From contig NZ_JAUEPM010000005.1 of assembly GCF_030406385.1 (NCBI RefSeq), positions 124,001 to 188,000 of the forward strand: DNA of 64,000 bases. The letters run 5' to 3'. Origin of the DNA: Microbacterium oryzae (GTDB lineage Bacteria > Actinomycetota > Actinomycetes > Actinomycetales > Microbacteriaceae). The notes beneath the pieces were generated by a model. The model was given only the letters and a program-made list of their open reading frames with translations, searched no databases and had not been told where the DNA came from. Positions 51,164-59,682 of this stretch are shown here, piece by piece; positions within the stretch are counted from its first letter, which is position 1, and the number at the start of each line of letters is the position of its first letter. The position numbers and the translations under genes were made by a program.

Positions 51164-52225
51164 ATGACGATCCCCACCCCGCTTCACGAGACCGCCGGCG
51201 AGCACGGCCAGCCGGTGCGCATCGGCCTCATCGGGTCGGGCTGGATCGGCGCATTCCATGCGGAGACCATCGCGCTGCGGATCCCCGGCGCCGTTCTCGC
51301 AGCCGTCGCCGATCCGGTGCCGGGCGCCGCCGAGCGCGTCGCCGAGAAGTACGGCGTCGGGAGGGCCTTCCTTGACGCGGCGGAGCTCATCGCCGACCCG
51401 GAGATCGACGGCGTCGTCATCGCCTCCCCCGCCTTCACGCACACCGACCTCGTCGTCCGAGCTGCCGAGGCCGGAAAGGCCGTGTTCGTCGAGAAGCCGA
51501 TGGCTCTCACAATCGAGGACGCCGACCGGGCGATCGCCGCGGCTTCCGCCGCGGGCGTGCCGTTGCAGGTGGGATTCAACCGCCGCTTCTCGACGGACTT
51601 CGCCGCGGCGGGTCGCGTCGTGCAGGAGGGCGGGATCGGCACGCCCCAGCTGCTCCGCTCGCTCACACGCGATCCGGGCCTGGCGAACCCCGGCGCGGTG
51701 AAGCCGTGGACCATCTTCAACGAGACGCTCATCCACGACTTCGACACGCTCAACTGGTTCAACGGCACCGCCAAGCCGGTCGAGGTCGTCGCACTGGCGG
51801 ACGCGCTCGTCGCACCCGAGCTCAAGGACGGCGGCCTGCTCGACACCGCGATGGTCACCATCCGGTACGACAACGGCGCCCTCGCCGTCGCCGAGGCGAA
51901 CTTCTCGGCCGTGTACGGCTACGACGTGCGCGGCGAGGTGTTCGGAGACGCCGGCATGGTGACCGCGGGCGACGTGCGCGCCACGAGCATGCGCCACTAC
52001 GGCGCCGCCGGCCAGTCCGCCGAGACGACCCGACTCAACATCGACCTGTTCCACCAGGCCTACGCGGACGAGCTCGTCTCGTTCGCCCAGGCGATCCGCA
52101 GCGGCGAGGTGTCCGGCGCCCGCGGCGAGGATGCCCGCTGGGCCCTCGCGATCGCGCTGGCCTGCCGGGCATCCGTCGAGCAGCACGCGATCGTTCGCCT
52201 CGACGACGAAGGCCGCGTGGTATGA
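51164..52225 (+). CDS. Gfo/Idh/MocA family oxidoreductase, myo-inositol-2-dehydrogenase-like
   Basis: A 353-residue NAD(P)-dependent sugar or polyol dehydrogenase. The Rossmann motif is IGLIGSGWIGAFHAETI, the family EKP motif is VFVEKPMALT with the catalytic Lys, and the substrate side has NRRFSTDFAA and ETLIHDFDTLNWFNG (HDFD with the catalytic His). Inositol dehydrogenases and related sugar 3-dehydrogenases share these. ATG 51164 is preferred because GGAGG lies four bases before it; ATG 51161 is three bases earlier and too close. It overlaps the next gene by 4 bases. Confidence 0.9.
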   Translation: MTIPTPLHETAGEHGQPVRIGLIGSGWIGAFHAETIALRIPGAVLAAVADPVPGAAERVAEKYGVGRAFLDAAELIADPEIDGVVIASPAFTHTDLVVRAAEAGKAVFVEKPMALTIEDADRAIAAASAAGVPLQVGFNRRFSTDFAAAGRVVQEGGIGTPQLLRSLTRDPGLANPGAVKPWTIFNETLIHDFDTLNWFNGTAKPVEVVALADALVAPELKDGGLLDTAMVTIRYDNGALAVAEANFSAVYGYDVRGEVFGDAGMVTAGDVRATSMRHYGAAGQSAETTRLNIDLFHQAYADELVSFAQAIRSGEVSGARGEDARWALAIALACRASVEQHAIVRLDDEGRVV

Positions 52226-53028
52226 GCGTGACCACGCGCACCGACGAGCTGCCCCTCGCCGCTTCGGCGGAGATGCTCTTCACCGAGCTCCCCCTCGTCG
52301 AGCGCGTGCGCGCCCTCGACGAGCGGGGCTTCCAGGTCGAGATCTGGGATTGGACGGCGAAGGACCTCGACGCCCTCGCCGCCACCGGCGCGACCTTCTC
52401 GTCGATGACCGGGTACGTGACCGGAAACCTCACCGATGTCGACGGCATCGCCGACCTCCTCGCGACGGCTGAGCAGTCGCTCCGCGCCGCGGCCGTGATC
52501 GACAGCCCTCGGCTGAACCTCCACGGGACCGGCCTGGACGAGAAGGGGCTGCCCGTCATCCCGCGGGAGGTCGTGAGCCCCTCGGACTGGCTGACCGCCG
52601 CCAGAACTCTCGAGCGCGTGGCCGCGCTGGGCGAGCGATACGACCGCGTCTTCACGCTGGAGAACCTCAACACGGCGGTCGACCATCCCGGCACGCCGTT
52701 CGCGCGGGCGGCCGACACCCTGGCCCTCGTGGCGGCGGTCGACAGCCCGCATCTGCGGCTGAATCTCGACCTGTACCACGCGCAGATCGGCGAGGGGAAC
52801 CTCACCGACCTCGTCGAGCGCGCACTCCCCTTCATCGGCGAGATCCAGGTCGCGGATGTGCCGGGCCGCTGCGAGCCCGGCACCGGCGAGATCGCCTACC
52901 CGGCGATCGCCGCAGCGCTGCGGAGGATCGGGTACACCGGCGTCGTGGGACTCGAAGGATGGGCGCGGCACTCGACCGAGGACGCCCTCGCCGCCTTCCG
53001 CTCGGCATTCGGGATTCCCGCCCCCTGA
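52222..53028 (+). CDS. TIM-barrel sugar isomerase, hydroxypyruvate-isomerase-like
   Basis: A 268-residue xylose-isomerase-like TIM barrel of the Hyi/IolE/inosose type. Features: ELPLVERVRALDERGFQVEIWDWTAKDL, FTLENLNTAVDHPGTPFARAADTLALV with the metal-binding Glu and His, LRLNLDLYHAQIGEGNLTD, IGEIQVADVPGRCEPGTGEI and VGLEGWARHSTEDALAAF. The metal set E, D, H, E can be followed. The ATG overlaps the stop of the dehydrogenase gene (ATGA), so both act in one pathway, likely inositol, hydroxypyruvate or a keto-sugar. Candidate substrates cannot be told apart. A 21-bp hairpin ends the operon. Confidence 0.86.
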   Translation: MSVTTRTDELPLAASAEMLFTELPLVERVRALDERGFQVEIWDWTAKDLDALAATGATFSSMTGYVTGNLTDVDGIADLLATAEQSLRAAAVIDSPRLNLHGTGLDEKGLPVIPREVVSPSDWLTAARTLERVAALGERYDRVFTLENLNTAVDHPGTPFARAADTLALVAAVDSPHLRLNLDLYHAQIGEGNLTDLVERALPFIGEIQVADVPGRCEPGTGEIAYPAIAAALRRIGYTGVVGLEGWARHSTEDALAAFRSAFGIPAP

Positions 53029-53053
53029 CGCCGTTGCCGCATGCGGCGGCCCA

Positions 53054-53098
53054 GAGACGAGGCGGCCCCGCGGGTCTCCCGCGGGGCCGCCTCGTCTC
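53054..53098. terminator. bidirectional terminator between the isomerase and fruA
   Basis: A perfect 21-bp stem (53054-53074 with 53078-53098) with loop TCT, between two convergent genes. Confidence 0.88.
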
Positions 53099-53108
53099 GT
53101 GCGGAGGA

Positions 53109-55154
53109 TCAGGCGGTGACGAGCGCCGCCTCGGGGGCGACGGCGTCGGCGCGACGCCCGAAGCGCTTGAGCGCCACGACAGCCAAGCCCGTGACGACGG
53201 TGCCGGCGAGGAGCGCGACCGCGAAGCCCCAGATGGGGTCGATCGCGAAGGCCACGAACAGTCCGCCGTGCGGGGCGCGCGAGCCGACCGAGAACAGCAT
53301 CGAGAGGCCGCCGGTCACGGCTCCGCCCAGCATGGACGCGGGGATCACGCGCAGCGGGTCGGCCGCGGCGAACGGGATGGCGCCCTCGGAGATGAACGAG
53401 AGGCCGAGCAGCCAGGCGGCCTTGCCGTTCTCGCGTTCGGGGGCCGTGAACGCCTTCGGAGCGAGGATGGTCGAGGCGAGAGCCATGCCGAGCGGCGGCA
53501 CCATGCCCGCCGTCATCACCGCGGCCATGATCAGGTACGGCACGGAGTTCGACTCGGAAGCCGCACCCAGGCCGGCGACGGCGAACGCGTAGGCCACCTT
53601 GTTCACCGGGCCGCCGAGGTCGAAGCACATCATGAGGCCGAGGACGATGCCGACGACCACGATGAGGCCCGACGCTGCCAGGCCGTTGAGGCCATCCGTC
53701 ATCGCATTCATGAGCGCGGCGATGGGCCAGCCGAGGAAGAGGATCATGAGGCCCGACGCGACGATCGACCCGAGCAGCGGGATGATGACCACGGGCATGA
53801 GCCCTCGCAGCCAGCGCGGAACGCGAAGCGATCCGAGCCACCAGGCGGCGATCCCGGCGAGGACGCCGCCGACGATGCCGCCGATGAAGCCCGCGCTCAT
53901 GAGCACGGCGACCGACCCCGCCACGAAGCCGGGCGCGATGCCCGGTCGGTCGGCGATGGCGAAGGCGATGTACCCGGCGAGGGCGGCGACCAGGAAGCCC
54001 ATCGAGATGTTGCCGATCGTGAAGAACACCGCGCCGAGGTAGGTGAGGAGTCCGCCGTCGGGCAGGTTCCACAGCGCGTTGCCGAGGACGATGTCCTGCG
54101 CGTTCTCGGTGATGTCGAACCCGCCGAAGAGGAAGCCGAGGGCGATGAGGAGCCCGCCACCGGCGACGAACGGGATCATGTACGACACGCCCGTGAGCAG
54201 CACGCGCTTCACGCGGGCGCCCGGGGACTCCTTCTGAGCCGGTGCGGACGCGGCCTCGGCGCTGCCGCCGACGCGGTCGGCGCGGGGATCGGCGGCCGCC
54301 TCGACGGCGGAGCGGATGAGCGCATCGGCGTGCTCGATCCCCGCCTTGACCGAGCGGCGCACGACGGGCTTTCCCGCGAAGCGCTGCGGCTCGCGCACGT
54401 CGACGTCGGTCGCGAAGACCACGGCGTCGGCCTGCGCGATGGTGTCGGCGTCGAAGCGGTCGAAGCCGCTCGAGCCCTGCGGCTCCACCGCGAACTCGAC
54501 GCCCGCCTTCTTCGCGGCGGCGGCGAGCGCGTCGGCGGCCATGTACGTGTGGGCGATGCCGGTCGCGCACGCGGTGACCGCGACGACGCGCGCGGGGCGT
54601 CCGTCGATCTGCAGTCCGTCCACGCCTGCTGCGGATGGGCGTGCGGCCGTGGGTGCGGCCGTCGCCGCGCTGGGGGCGGCCGGTGCAGACGCGCCCTCCC
54701 CGCCGTCCTCGCCGATCGCGGCGCGGACGACGGCCACGGCCTCGTCGGCGTCCTTCGCGGCGCGCAGCGCGGCGAGGAAGTCGTCGTCCATGAGGTGCCG
54801 GGCGAGCGTGGACAGCACAGCGAGGTGCTCCTCGGCCGCGGTGTCGGGCGCGGCGATCATGAAGACGATGTCGCTCGGGCCGTCGAACGACCCGAAGTCG
54901 ACGGCGGGATCGAGCCGGGCGAAGGCGAGCGACGCCTGCGTCACGGTCGCGCTCTTCGCGTGCGGGATGGCGATGCCTCCGGGAAGGCCGGTGGCGTCGG
55001 TTTCCTCGCGCGCCCACGCGGCGGCGAAGAGCGCGTCGGCGTCGACGGCGCGGCCCTCGGCGACGAACCGGGCCGAGAGCGAGCGGAGCACGGCCGCCTT
55101 ATCGGCTCCGAGGTCCTCGTCGAGGCTGACGAGCTGGGGGGTGATGGTGGACAC
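53109..55154 (-). CDS. fruA: PTS fructose transporter, fused IIA-IIB-IIC
   Basis: A 681-residue fructose-specific PTS enzyme. EIIA (1-150) has the phosphorylated His65 in GIAIPHAKS. After an Ala/Pro linker, EIIB (about 185-290) has Cys196 in VVAVTACATGIAHTYMAA. EIIC follows from about 320 with about eight membrane helices (GARVKRVLLTGVSYMIPFVA, NISMGFLVAALAGYIA, FISEGAIPFAAADPLRV). It imports fructose as fructose-1-phosphate. The GTG start follows AGGAGGGCACC. The gene is last of the fruR-fruK-fruA operon; fruK is 46 bases upstream. No HPr or EI gene is in the window. Confidence 0.94.
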   Translation of the reverse strand: MSTITPQLVSLDEDLGADKAAVLRSLSARFVAEGRAVDADALFAAAWAREETDATGLPGGIAIPHAKSATVTQASLAFARLDPAVDFGSFDGPSDIVFMIAAPDTAAEEHLAVLSTLARHLMDDDFLAALRAAKDADEAVAVVRAAIGEDGGEGASAPAAPSAATAAPTAARPSAAGVDGLQIDGRPARVVAVTACATGIAHTYMAADALAAAAKKAGVEFAVEPQGSSGFDRFDADTIAQADAVVFATDVDVREPQRFAGKPVVRRSVKAGIEHADALIRSAVEAAADPRADRVGGSAEAASAPAQKESPGARVKRVLLTGVSYMIPFVAGGGLLIALGFLFGGFDITENAQDIVLGNALWNLPDGGLLTYLGAVFFTIGNISMGFLVAALAGYIAFAIADRPGIAPGFVAGSVAVLMSAGFIGGIVGGVLAGIAAWWLGSLRVPRWLRGLMPVVIIPLLGSIVASGLMILFLGWPIAALMNAMTDGLNGLAASGLIVVVGIVLGLMMCFDLGGPVNKVAYAFAVAGLGAASESNSVPYLIMAAVMTAGMVPPLGMALASTILAPKAFTAPERENGKAAWLLGLSFISEGAIPFAAADPLRVIPASMLGGAVTGGLSMLFSVGSRAPHGGLFVAFAIDPIWGFAVALLAGTVVTGLAVVALKRFGRRADAVAPEAALVTA

Positions 55155-55200
55155 GGTGCCCTCCTGGATGGGTGGGTGCGGGATGAGAGGGATCCGGCGC

Positions 55201-56187
55201 TCAGGCGAGCGCGCGGACGGGGATGTCGCCGGTCGGGAGATCGGCGGGGGCCGCCAGCGCGGTCCCCGGCAGGGACGCGGTGGCCGAGCCGTAGCGCACG
55301 GCGCTGCGGAGGCACTCGCCCGCAGCGGCCTGAGCCGTGGCGGCGAGGAGGAAGCCGGCGAGCGAGCTGTCGCCGGCGCCGACGGTGCTGCGCACGCGCA
55401 CGCCGGCGGGGATCCCGGCCTGCCACGCGCCCTCGCCGGTGATGAGCACCGCGCCGTCGCCGCCGAGCGTGACGAGCGCGGCGCGGACTCGGTGCGGAAC
55501 GAGCTCGCGGGCGAGACGGGCGGTCTCCCCCGCCGGATCGGCCGAGATGCCGCGGAGAAGCTCCGCCCCGTCGCGCGACGGATCCAGGTCGACGAGCGCC
55601 TCGACGAGCTCGTCCTCGTTGGGCTTGATGAGGTCGACCGGTCCGATCTCGGGCCCGGCGGCGAGCACGGCCACCAGCGCGGCGCCCGACGCGTCGACGG
55701 CGATGCGCGGCGGCCGCGCGGCGCGCTCGCGGACCGCGCGGACCACCCGCGCGTAGAAGTCGGCGGGCACCCCGGTCGGCAGCGACCCGCAGATCGCGAG
55801 CCATGAGGCCCCGTCGGCCGCCTCGACCGCGGCGTCGACGAGCGCCGTCAGCACCGCCTCGTCGGGCCGCCCGCCGGCGAGGTTGATCTTCGTGGTCTCG
55901 CCCGCGCCATCCGTGAGGGTGATGTTGACGCGCGCGTGAGCGCTCGCCGACACGGCGCGGATGGTCCCGGCCCCGTCGAGGAGGGCGGCGTACGGATCGT
56001 CGGAGGCCAGGGGCAGGACCGCGCAGGTCTCCGCGCCGGACGTGTGCAGCACCCGCGCGACGTTGACGCCCTTGCCTGCTGCATCCTCGCGCGAGGACGA
56101 TGCCCGATGCACCGCGCCGGGGACGAGCGCGGTGTCGAGGTCGATCGTGCGATCCAGCGCGGGGTTCACGGTGAGCGTGACGATCAT
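55201..56187 (-). CDS. fruK: 1-phosphofructokinase
   Basis: A 328-residue PfkB/ribokinase-family kinase. N-terminal MIVTLTVNPALDRTIDLDT, ATP/metal region and the catalytic motif VRSTVGAGDSSLAGFLLA with the base Asp. GKGVNVARVLHTSGAETCAVLP is the substrate clasp typical of FruK. It phosphorylates the fructose-1-phosphate made by FruA to fructose-1,6-bisphosphate. The start is ATG 56187, overlapping the fruR stop (ATGA). Three codons earlier a GTG is possible but inside fruR. It is not 6-phosphofructokinase-2 or tagatose kinase by context. Confidence 0.93.
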   Translation of the reverse strand: MIVTLTVNPALDRTIDLDTALVPGAVHRASSSREDAAGKGVNVARVLHTSGAETCAVLPLASDDPYAALLDGAGTIRAVSASAHARVNITLTDGAGETTKINLAGGRPDEAVLTALVDAAVEAADGASWLAICGSLPTGVPADFYARVVRAVRERAARPPRIAVDASGAALVAVLAAGPEIGPVDLIKPNEDELVEALVDLDPSRDGAELLRGISADPAGETARLARELVPHRVRAALVTLGGDGAVLITGEGAWQAGIPAGVRVRSTVGAGDSSLAGFLLAATAQAAAGECLRSAVRYGSATASLPGTALAAPADLPTGDIPVRALA

Positions 56188-56963
56188 GCGACCCACACCT
56201 CCACATCGGCGGCCGCGAGCGCGTCGGCGAGCGCGGCGTCCGGGTGCTCGTCGGTCACGAGCACGTCGATCTCGTCGAGACGGGCGAAGCGCTGCAGCGA
56301 CTCGTCGCCGAACTTCGACGCATCGGCGAGGAGGACGACCCGGCGCGCGGAGCGGACGATGGCGCTCTTCACGTCAGCCTCGTCCGGGTCCGGCGTGCTC
56401 GCGCCGAAGGACGCGGAGAGCGCGTTGGCGCCGACGAACGCGACGTCGGGGCGAAGCGCCTCGACGGCCTCCACGGTGCGGGCGCCGACCGCGGCCCCTG
56501 TCACGCCGCGCACGCGACCTCCGACGACCGACAGCGCGACGCCATCCGCCGCCGACAGCGCGGCCGCGATGGCGACGGCGTGTGTGACCACCTCGACGCG
56601 GCTTCCCGCGATGCGCGCGGGCAGCGACTCGGCGAGCGCCGCCGTCGTGGTGCCGGCGTCGAGGAGCAGCGAGCCGGTGAAGCCGTGTGCCAGCGCGTCG
56701 AGGGCGCGGACGGCGATCGCGCGCTTCGCGGCGCTCTGACGCCCCGCACGCTCACGCAGGTCGGTCTCGGCGAGGCTGCCGCGGTGGTTGAGCACGGCCC
56801 CGCCGTGCACGCGGCGCAGCACGCCGGCGTCTTCGAGCACGGCGAGGTCGCGGCGCACGGTCTCGGTCGTGACGCCCAGCCGATCGGCGAGCTCGGACAC
56901 CGCCACGCGGGAATCAGCCGCCAGCGCCTGCTCGATGAGCTCTCTGCGCTCCGTCGCGTACAT
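56184..56963 (-). CDS. fruR: DeoR/GlpR family repressor of the fructose operon
   Basis: A 259-residue repressor. The N-terminal HTH is YATERRELIEQALAADSRVAVSELADRLGVTTETVRRDLAVLEDAGVLRRVHGG (signature of DeoR). The C-terminal DeoRC domain has SLLLDAGTTTAALAESLPAR, ALSVVGGRVRGVTGAAVG and RPDVAFVGANALSAS with the sugar-phosphate site. AAGGAGG precedes ATG 56963, setting the start inside a longer frame. It is first of the fru operon; the direct-repeat operator upstream is the likely binding site. The expected effector is fructose-1-phosphate. Confidence 0.91.
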   Translation of the reverse strand: MYATERRELIEQALAADSRVAVSELADRLGVTTETVRRDLAVLEDAGVLRRVHGGAVLNHRGSLAETDLRERAGRQSAAKRAIAVRALDALAHGFTGSLLLDAGTTTAALAESLPARIAGSRVEVVTHAVAIAAALSAADGVALSVVGGRVRGVTGAAVGARTVEAVEALRPDVAFVGANALSASFGASTPDPDEADVKSAIVRSARRVVLLADASKFGDESLQRFARLDEIDVLVTDEHPDAALADALAAADVEVWVA

Positions 56964-56981
56964 CGCACCCTCCTTCGGATT

Positions 56982-57017
56982 CCCACACGTTACAACACAA
57001 ACCCACACGAAACAACA
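56982..57017. promoter_or_regulatory. FruR direct-repeat operator with 20-bp phasing
   Basis: CCCACACGTTACAACA (56982-56997) and CCCACACGAAACAACA (57002-57017), 20 bases apart, so on the same helix face. They lie 19-54 bases before the fruR start, in the divergent region with the glycosyltransferase gene. Confidence 0.65.
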
Positions 57018-57072
57018 TCCCCTCGTCGCCGCCGTTCACGCGAAGTTCCCCGCGCCCGCTTATGCTCGCGAC

Positions 57073-58515
57073 GTGGTCCCGTTCCGCACGATGCTTCCCG
57101 CCGGCCGGCAGTACGCCCTCACCTGGGCGGTGGAGGACTCCTGGGGCGGCATGACCTCGGCGATGCTCCATCGCAGCCGTGCCTTCGTGCGCCTCGGGCG
57201 CCACCCGGTCTCGGTGCTCACGTTCGATCCCGACCCCGACTACCCCGCGCGCGAGACGCGCCTGCGGGCGGATGGCCGGCTCGTCGAGGGCATGAGCCTG
57301 CTGAACCTGTGGGACTGGCTGCGCGAGCATCCGCTGCCGGGTGGTTCGCTCGCGCTCGACAAGCACCCCTTCACTCCGCTGTCGGAGCTGCCCGAGGCCT
57401 CCGGCGAGACGCTCGTCGAGCGGCGGCGCGGCGACGTCGTCCTCAGCCGAGTGCGACGCTCGGCCTCCGGCGAGATCCTGCAGACCGATCACTTCCGGCT
57501 GGACGGGAGCCTCCTCCTCTCCGAGCGACGCGACGTCGCGGAGCGGGGCGTGCTGGGCGGCAAGGCCGTCGTGCTCTGCGACCGCGACGGACACCCGGCG
57601 CGATCATGGGGCCGCACCGCGCACCTGTACCGGGCCTGGCTCGACGCGCTGACGCGACGCCATCCGTCGTTCCTCGTCGTCGACAGCAAGACCGTCGCTC
57701 GCTGGGTTCTCGAGTACCGCCGCGCCCACGCGGTGACCGTCCACGTGGTCCACGCGTCGCACCTCGTGGGGCTCGAGCGCCCGCACGGCAAGCTGCGCGA
57801 GTCGCGCCGCGCGGTCTTCGAGAACCTCTCGGCGTTCGACGCGGTCGCCGTCCTCACCCCGCGCCAGCGCGATGACATCGTCGCCCTGCTCGGACCACAC
57901 GACAACCTCGAGGTCGTGCCGAACAGCCGCGATCTGCCCGCCGCTCCCCGACTGACGGGTCGCCCGGCAGGAGCGGGCGTCATGCTCGCCAGCCTCACCG
58001 CCCGCAAGCGCGTGCAGCACGCCATCGAGGCGGTCACCGGGCTGCGGGCGCACGGTGTCGACGTCGAGCTCGACGTCTGGGGCGAGGGCGAGGAGCGGGA
58101 GCAGCTCGCCGCGATCGCCGACGACGGCGTCCGGCTGCGCGGGCACGCTCCGGATGCCGCCGCCCGCCTCGAGGGGGCGTCGTTCCTGCTCTCGACATCG
58201 GCCTCGGAAGGGTTCCCCCTCGTGCTCGTCGAGGCGCTCGCGGCCGGGTGCATCCCGATCGCCTATGACGTCCCCTACGGCCCGGCCGACATCATCGAGG
58301 ACGGCGTCAACGGGTTCCTCGTCCCGGCGGGGGATGCCGATGCGCTCGCCGACGCCGTGGCGCGTTTCGTCGCGATGCCCGAGGAGAGGCGCGTGCGGAT
58401 GCGGGCGGCGGCGGTGAAGAGCGCGCGGCGCTTCACCGACGAGAACATCACCCGCGAGTGGGGTCGGGTGATGCGTCGCGCGCGTCGTCGGAAGCTCCGT
58501 CACCCCGACCGCTGA
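57073..58515 (+). CDS. GT4-type glycosyltransferase
   Basis: A 480-residue GT-B fold enzyme. N-terminal part: MLPAGRQYALTWAVEDSWGGMTSAMLHRSRAF, with the linker DSKTVARWVLEYRR and VTVHVVHASHLVGLERPHGK before the nucleotide domain. The C-terminal half has NSRDLPAAPRL, VMLASLTARKRVQHAIEA, then the catalytic TSASEGFPLVLVEALAAG with the conserved ExxxxxxxE, and IIEDGVNGFLVPAGDADALA. It probably adds poly(glycerol phosphate) or sugar to teichoic-like wall polymers (the family includes TarE/poly-glycerol relatives). The GTG follows TATGCT (57061-57066) by six bases, a leaderless start. The end overlaps the acyltransferase tail by 68 bases. Confidence 0.82.
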   Translation: MVPFRTMLPAGRQYALTWAVEDSWGGMTSAMLHRSRAFVRLGRHPVSVLTFDPDPDYPARETRLRADGRLVEGMSLLNLWDWLREHPLPGGSLALDKHPFTPLSELPEASGETLVERRRGDVVLSRVRRSASGEILQTDHFRLDGSLLLSERRDVAERGVLGGKAVVLCDRDGHPARSWGRTAHLYRAWLDALTRRHPSFLVVDSKTVARWVLEYRRAHAVTVHVVHASHLVGLERPHGKLRESRRAVFENLSAFDAVAVLTPRQRDDIVALLGPHDNLEVVPNSRDLPAAPRLTGRPAGAGVMLASLTARKRVQHAIEAVTGLRAHGVDVELDVWGEGEEREQLAAIADDGVRLRGHAPDAAARLEGASFLLSTSASEGFPLVLVEALAAGCIPIAYDVPYGPADIIEDGVNGFLVPAGDADALADAVARFVAMPEERRVRMRAAAVKSARRFTDENITREWGRVMRRARRRKLRHPDR

Positions 58516-59647
58516 AGCGCTCGAACGCCTCCTGCGCGCGGTGACCCGCCGCCCGCGCCGCGCGGTGCGAGGGCCGCTCGACGAATCGGAAGAACGCCCA
58601 CGCCACCACGAGGCTGAGAGGCACGCCCACGAGCCCCACGAGCGCCCATCGGTCGTCTCCCCAGGCGAAGGCGAGGGTCGCGAGGATCGGGGCGTGCACG
58701 AGGTAGAGGCTGAAGGAGACGTCGCCGAGCCAGCGGAGCGGGCGCGCCTGCATCACCCGGTCCGCGACCGGCGAGCAGATGGCGACGAGGATGAGCCCCG
58801 CCGCGCCCGCTCCTGCGAGCCCCCACAGCGCATCGCCGAGCACGCTGGAGCGCGGGATGAGCGGGCGGGTCCACCACGAGGCGATGAGGACGAGCGCCGA
58901 CGCGAAGGCCACAACCGCCCACAGCGCAGGCCGCGGTCTCGCCCGAGCCCAGGCGATCACCTCATCCAGCCGCACGGCGATCAGGCAGCCGAGGAGGAAC
59001 GTCGGCAGGTAGACGAGGGCGTCGAGGTCGAACGGGCGCCCGTCGAAGACGCGGCCGACGACCATCGCGGCGACGCACATCGCGGCCGCGGTCCACGCCC
59101 AGCGGCGCAGCAGCAGCGCGACCGCCGCGAAGACGGGCAGCAGCAGGCTGAAGATGATCTCCCAGCGCAGCGACCAGAGGGTGTTGACGGTGTCGTAGCT
59201 CGTGAGCACCAGCGTGGCCTCGCGCAGCGCGAGCACCCAGTCGGGGAAGACGATGTTCGCGTGCAGGATCCACTCGTCGGGGGTGACCTGCGCGGGGTCG
59301 CGCGGAATCGCCACGACGAGCAGGACGGCAAAGAGGATCGCCGCCCACACCGGGAGGTAGAGCCGCACGAGCCGGGAGGCGAAGTAGGCAGGCCACGAGA
59401 AACCCGCGCGCAGGGCCGGCAGTGTGACGACGAGCCCCGACAGCACGAAGAAGACCTGCACGGCCTCCGTGCCGGCGAACCCCAGCTTGAGGGGCGTCTC
59501 CGTCGCGGTCTCCCAGACGGCCTCCGCCGTGCCACCGTGCGCGAACGGCTGCGCGATCAGGCTGACGTGGTAGAAGACGACGACGAGCGCCGCCACCCCT
59601 CTCACCCCGTCGAGGGCGTGCAGTCTGCGGGGTCTCGACGGGGCCAT
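58448..59647 (-). CDS. OafA/YrhL-type acyltransferase
   Basis: A 399-residue integral membrane acyltransferase (AT3). The N-terminal HALDGVRGVAALVVVFYH carries the conserved His, with about ten membrane helices. The C-terminal FVERPSHRAARAAGHRAQEAFE is the usual FVExP motif followed by a charged tail of about 35 residues. It should acetylate cell-wall sugars or exopolysaccharide, consistent with the neighbouring glycosyltransferase. The ATG is six bases after TAGGCT on the minus strand. Its last 68 bases overlap the glycosyltransferase gene on the other strand. Confidence 0.87.
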   Translation of the reverse strand: MAPSRPRRLHALDGVRGVAALVVVFYHVSLIAQPFAHGGTAEAVWETATETPLKLGFAGTEAVQVFFVLSGLVVTLPALRAGFSWPAYFASRLVRLYLPVWAAILFAVLLVVAIPRDPAQVTPDEWILHANIVFPDWVLALREATLVLTSYDTVNTLWSLRWEIIFSLLLPVFAAVALLLRRWAWTAAAMCVAAMVVGRVFDGRPFDLDALVYLPTFLLGCLIAVRLDEVIAWARARPRPALWAVVAFASALVLIASWWTRPLIPRSSVLGDALWGLAGAGAAGLILVAICSPVADRVMQARPLRWLGDVSFSLYLVHAPILATLAFAWGDDRWALVGLVGVPLSLVVAWAFFRFVERPSHRAARAAGHRAQEAFERFSGRGDGASDDARDASPDPTRG

Positions 59648-59682
59648 CCGATCAGCCTATGCACGCGGACCCCGATGAGCGC

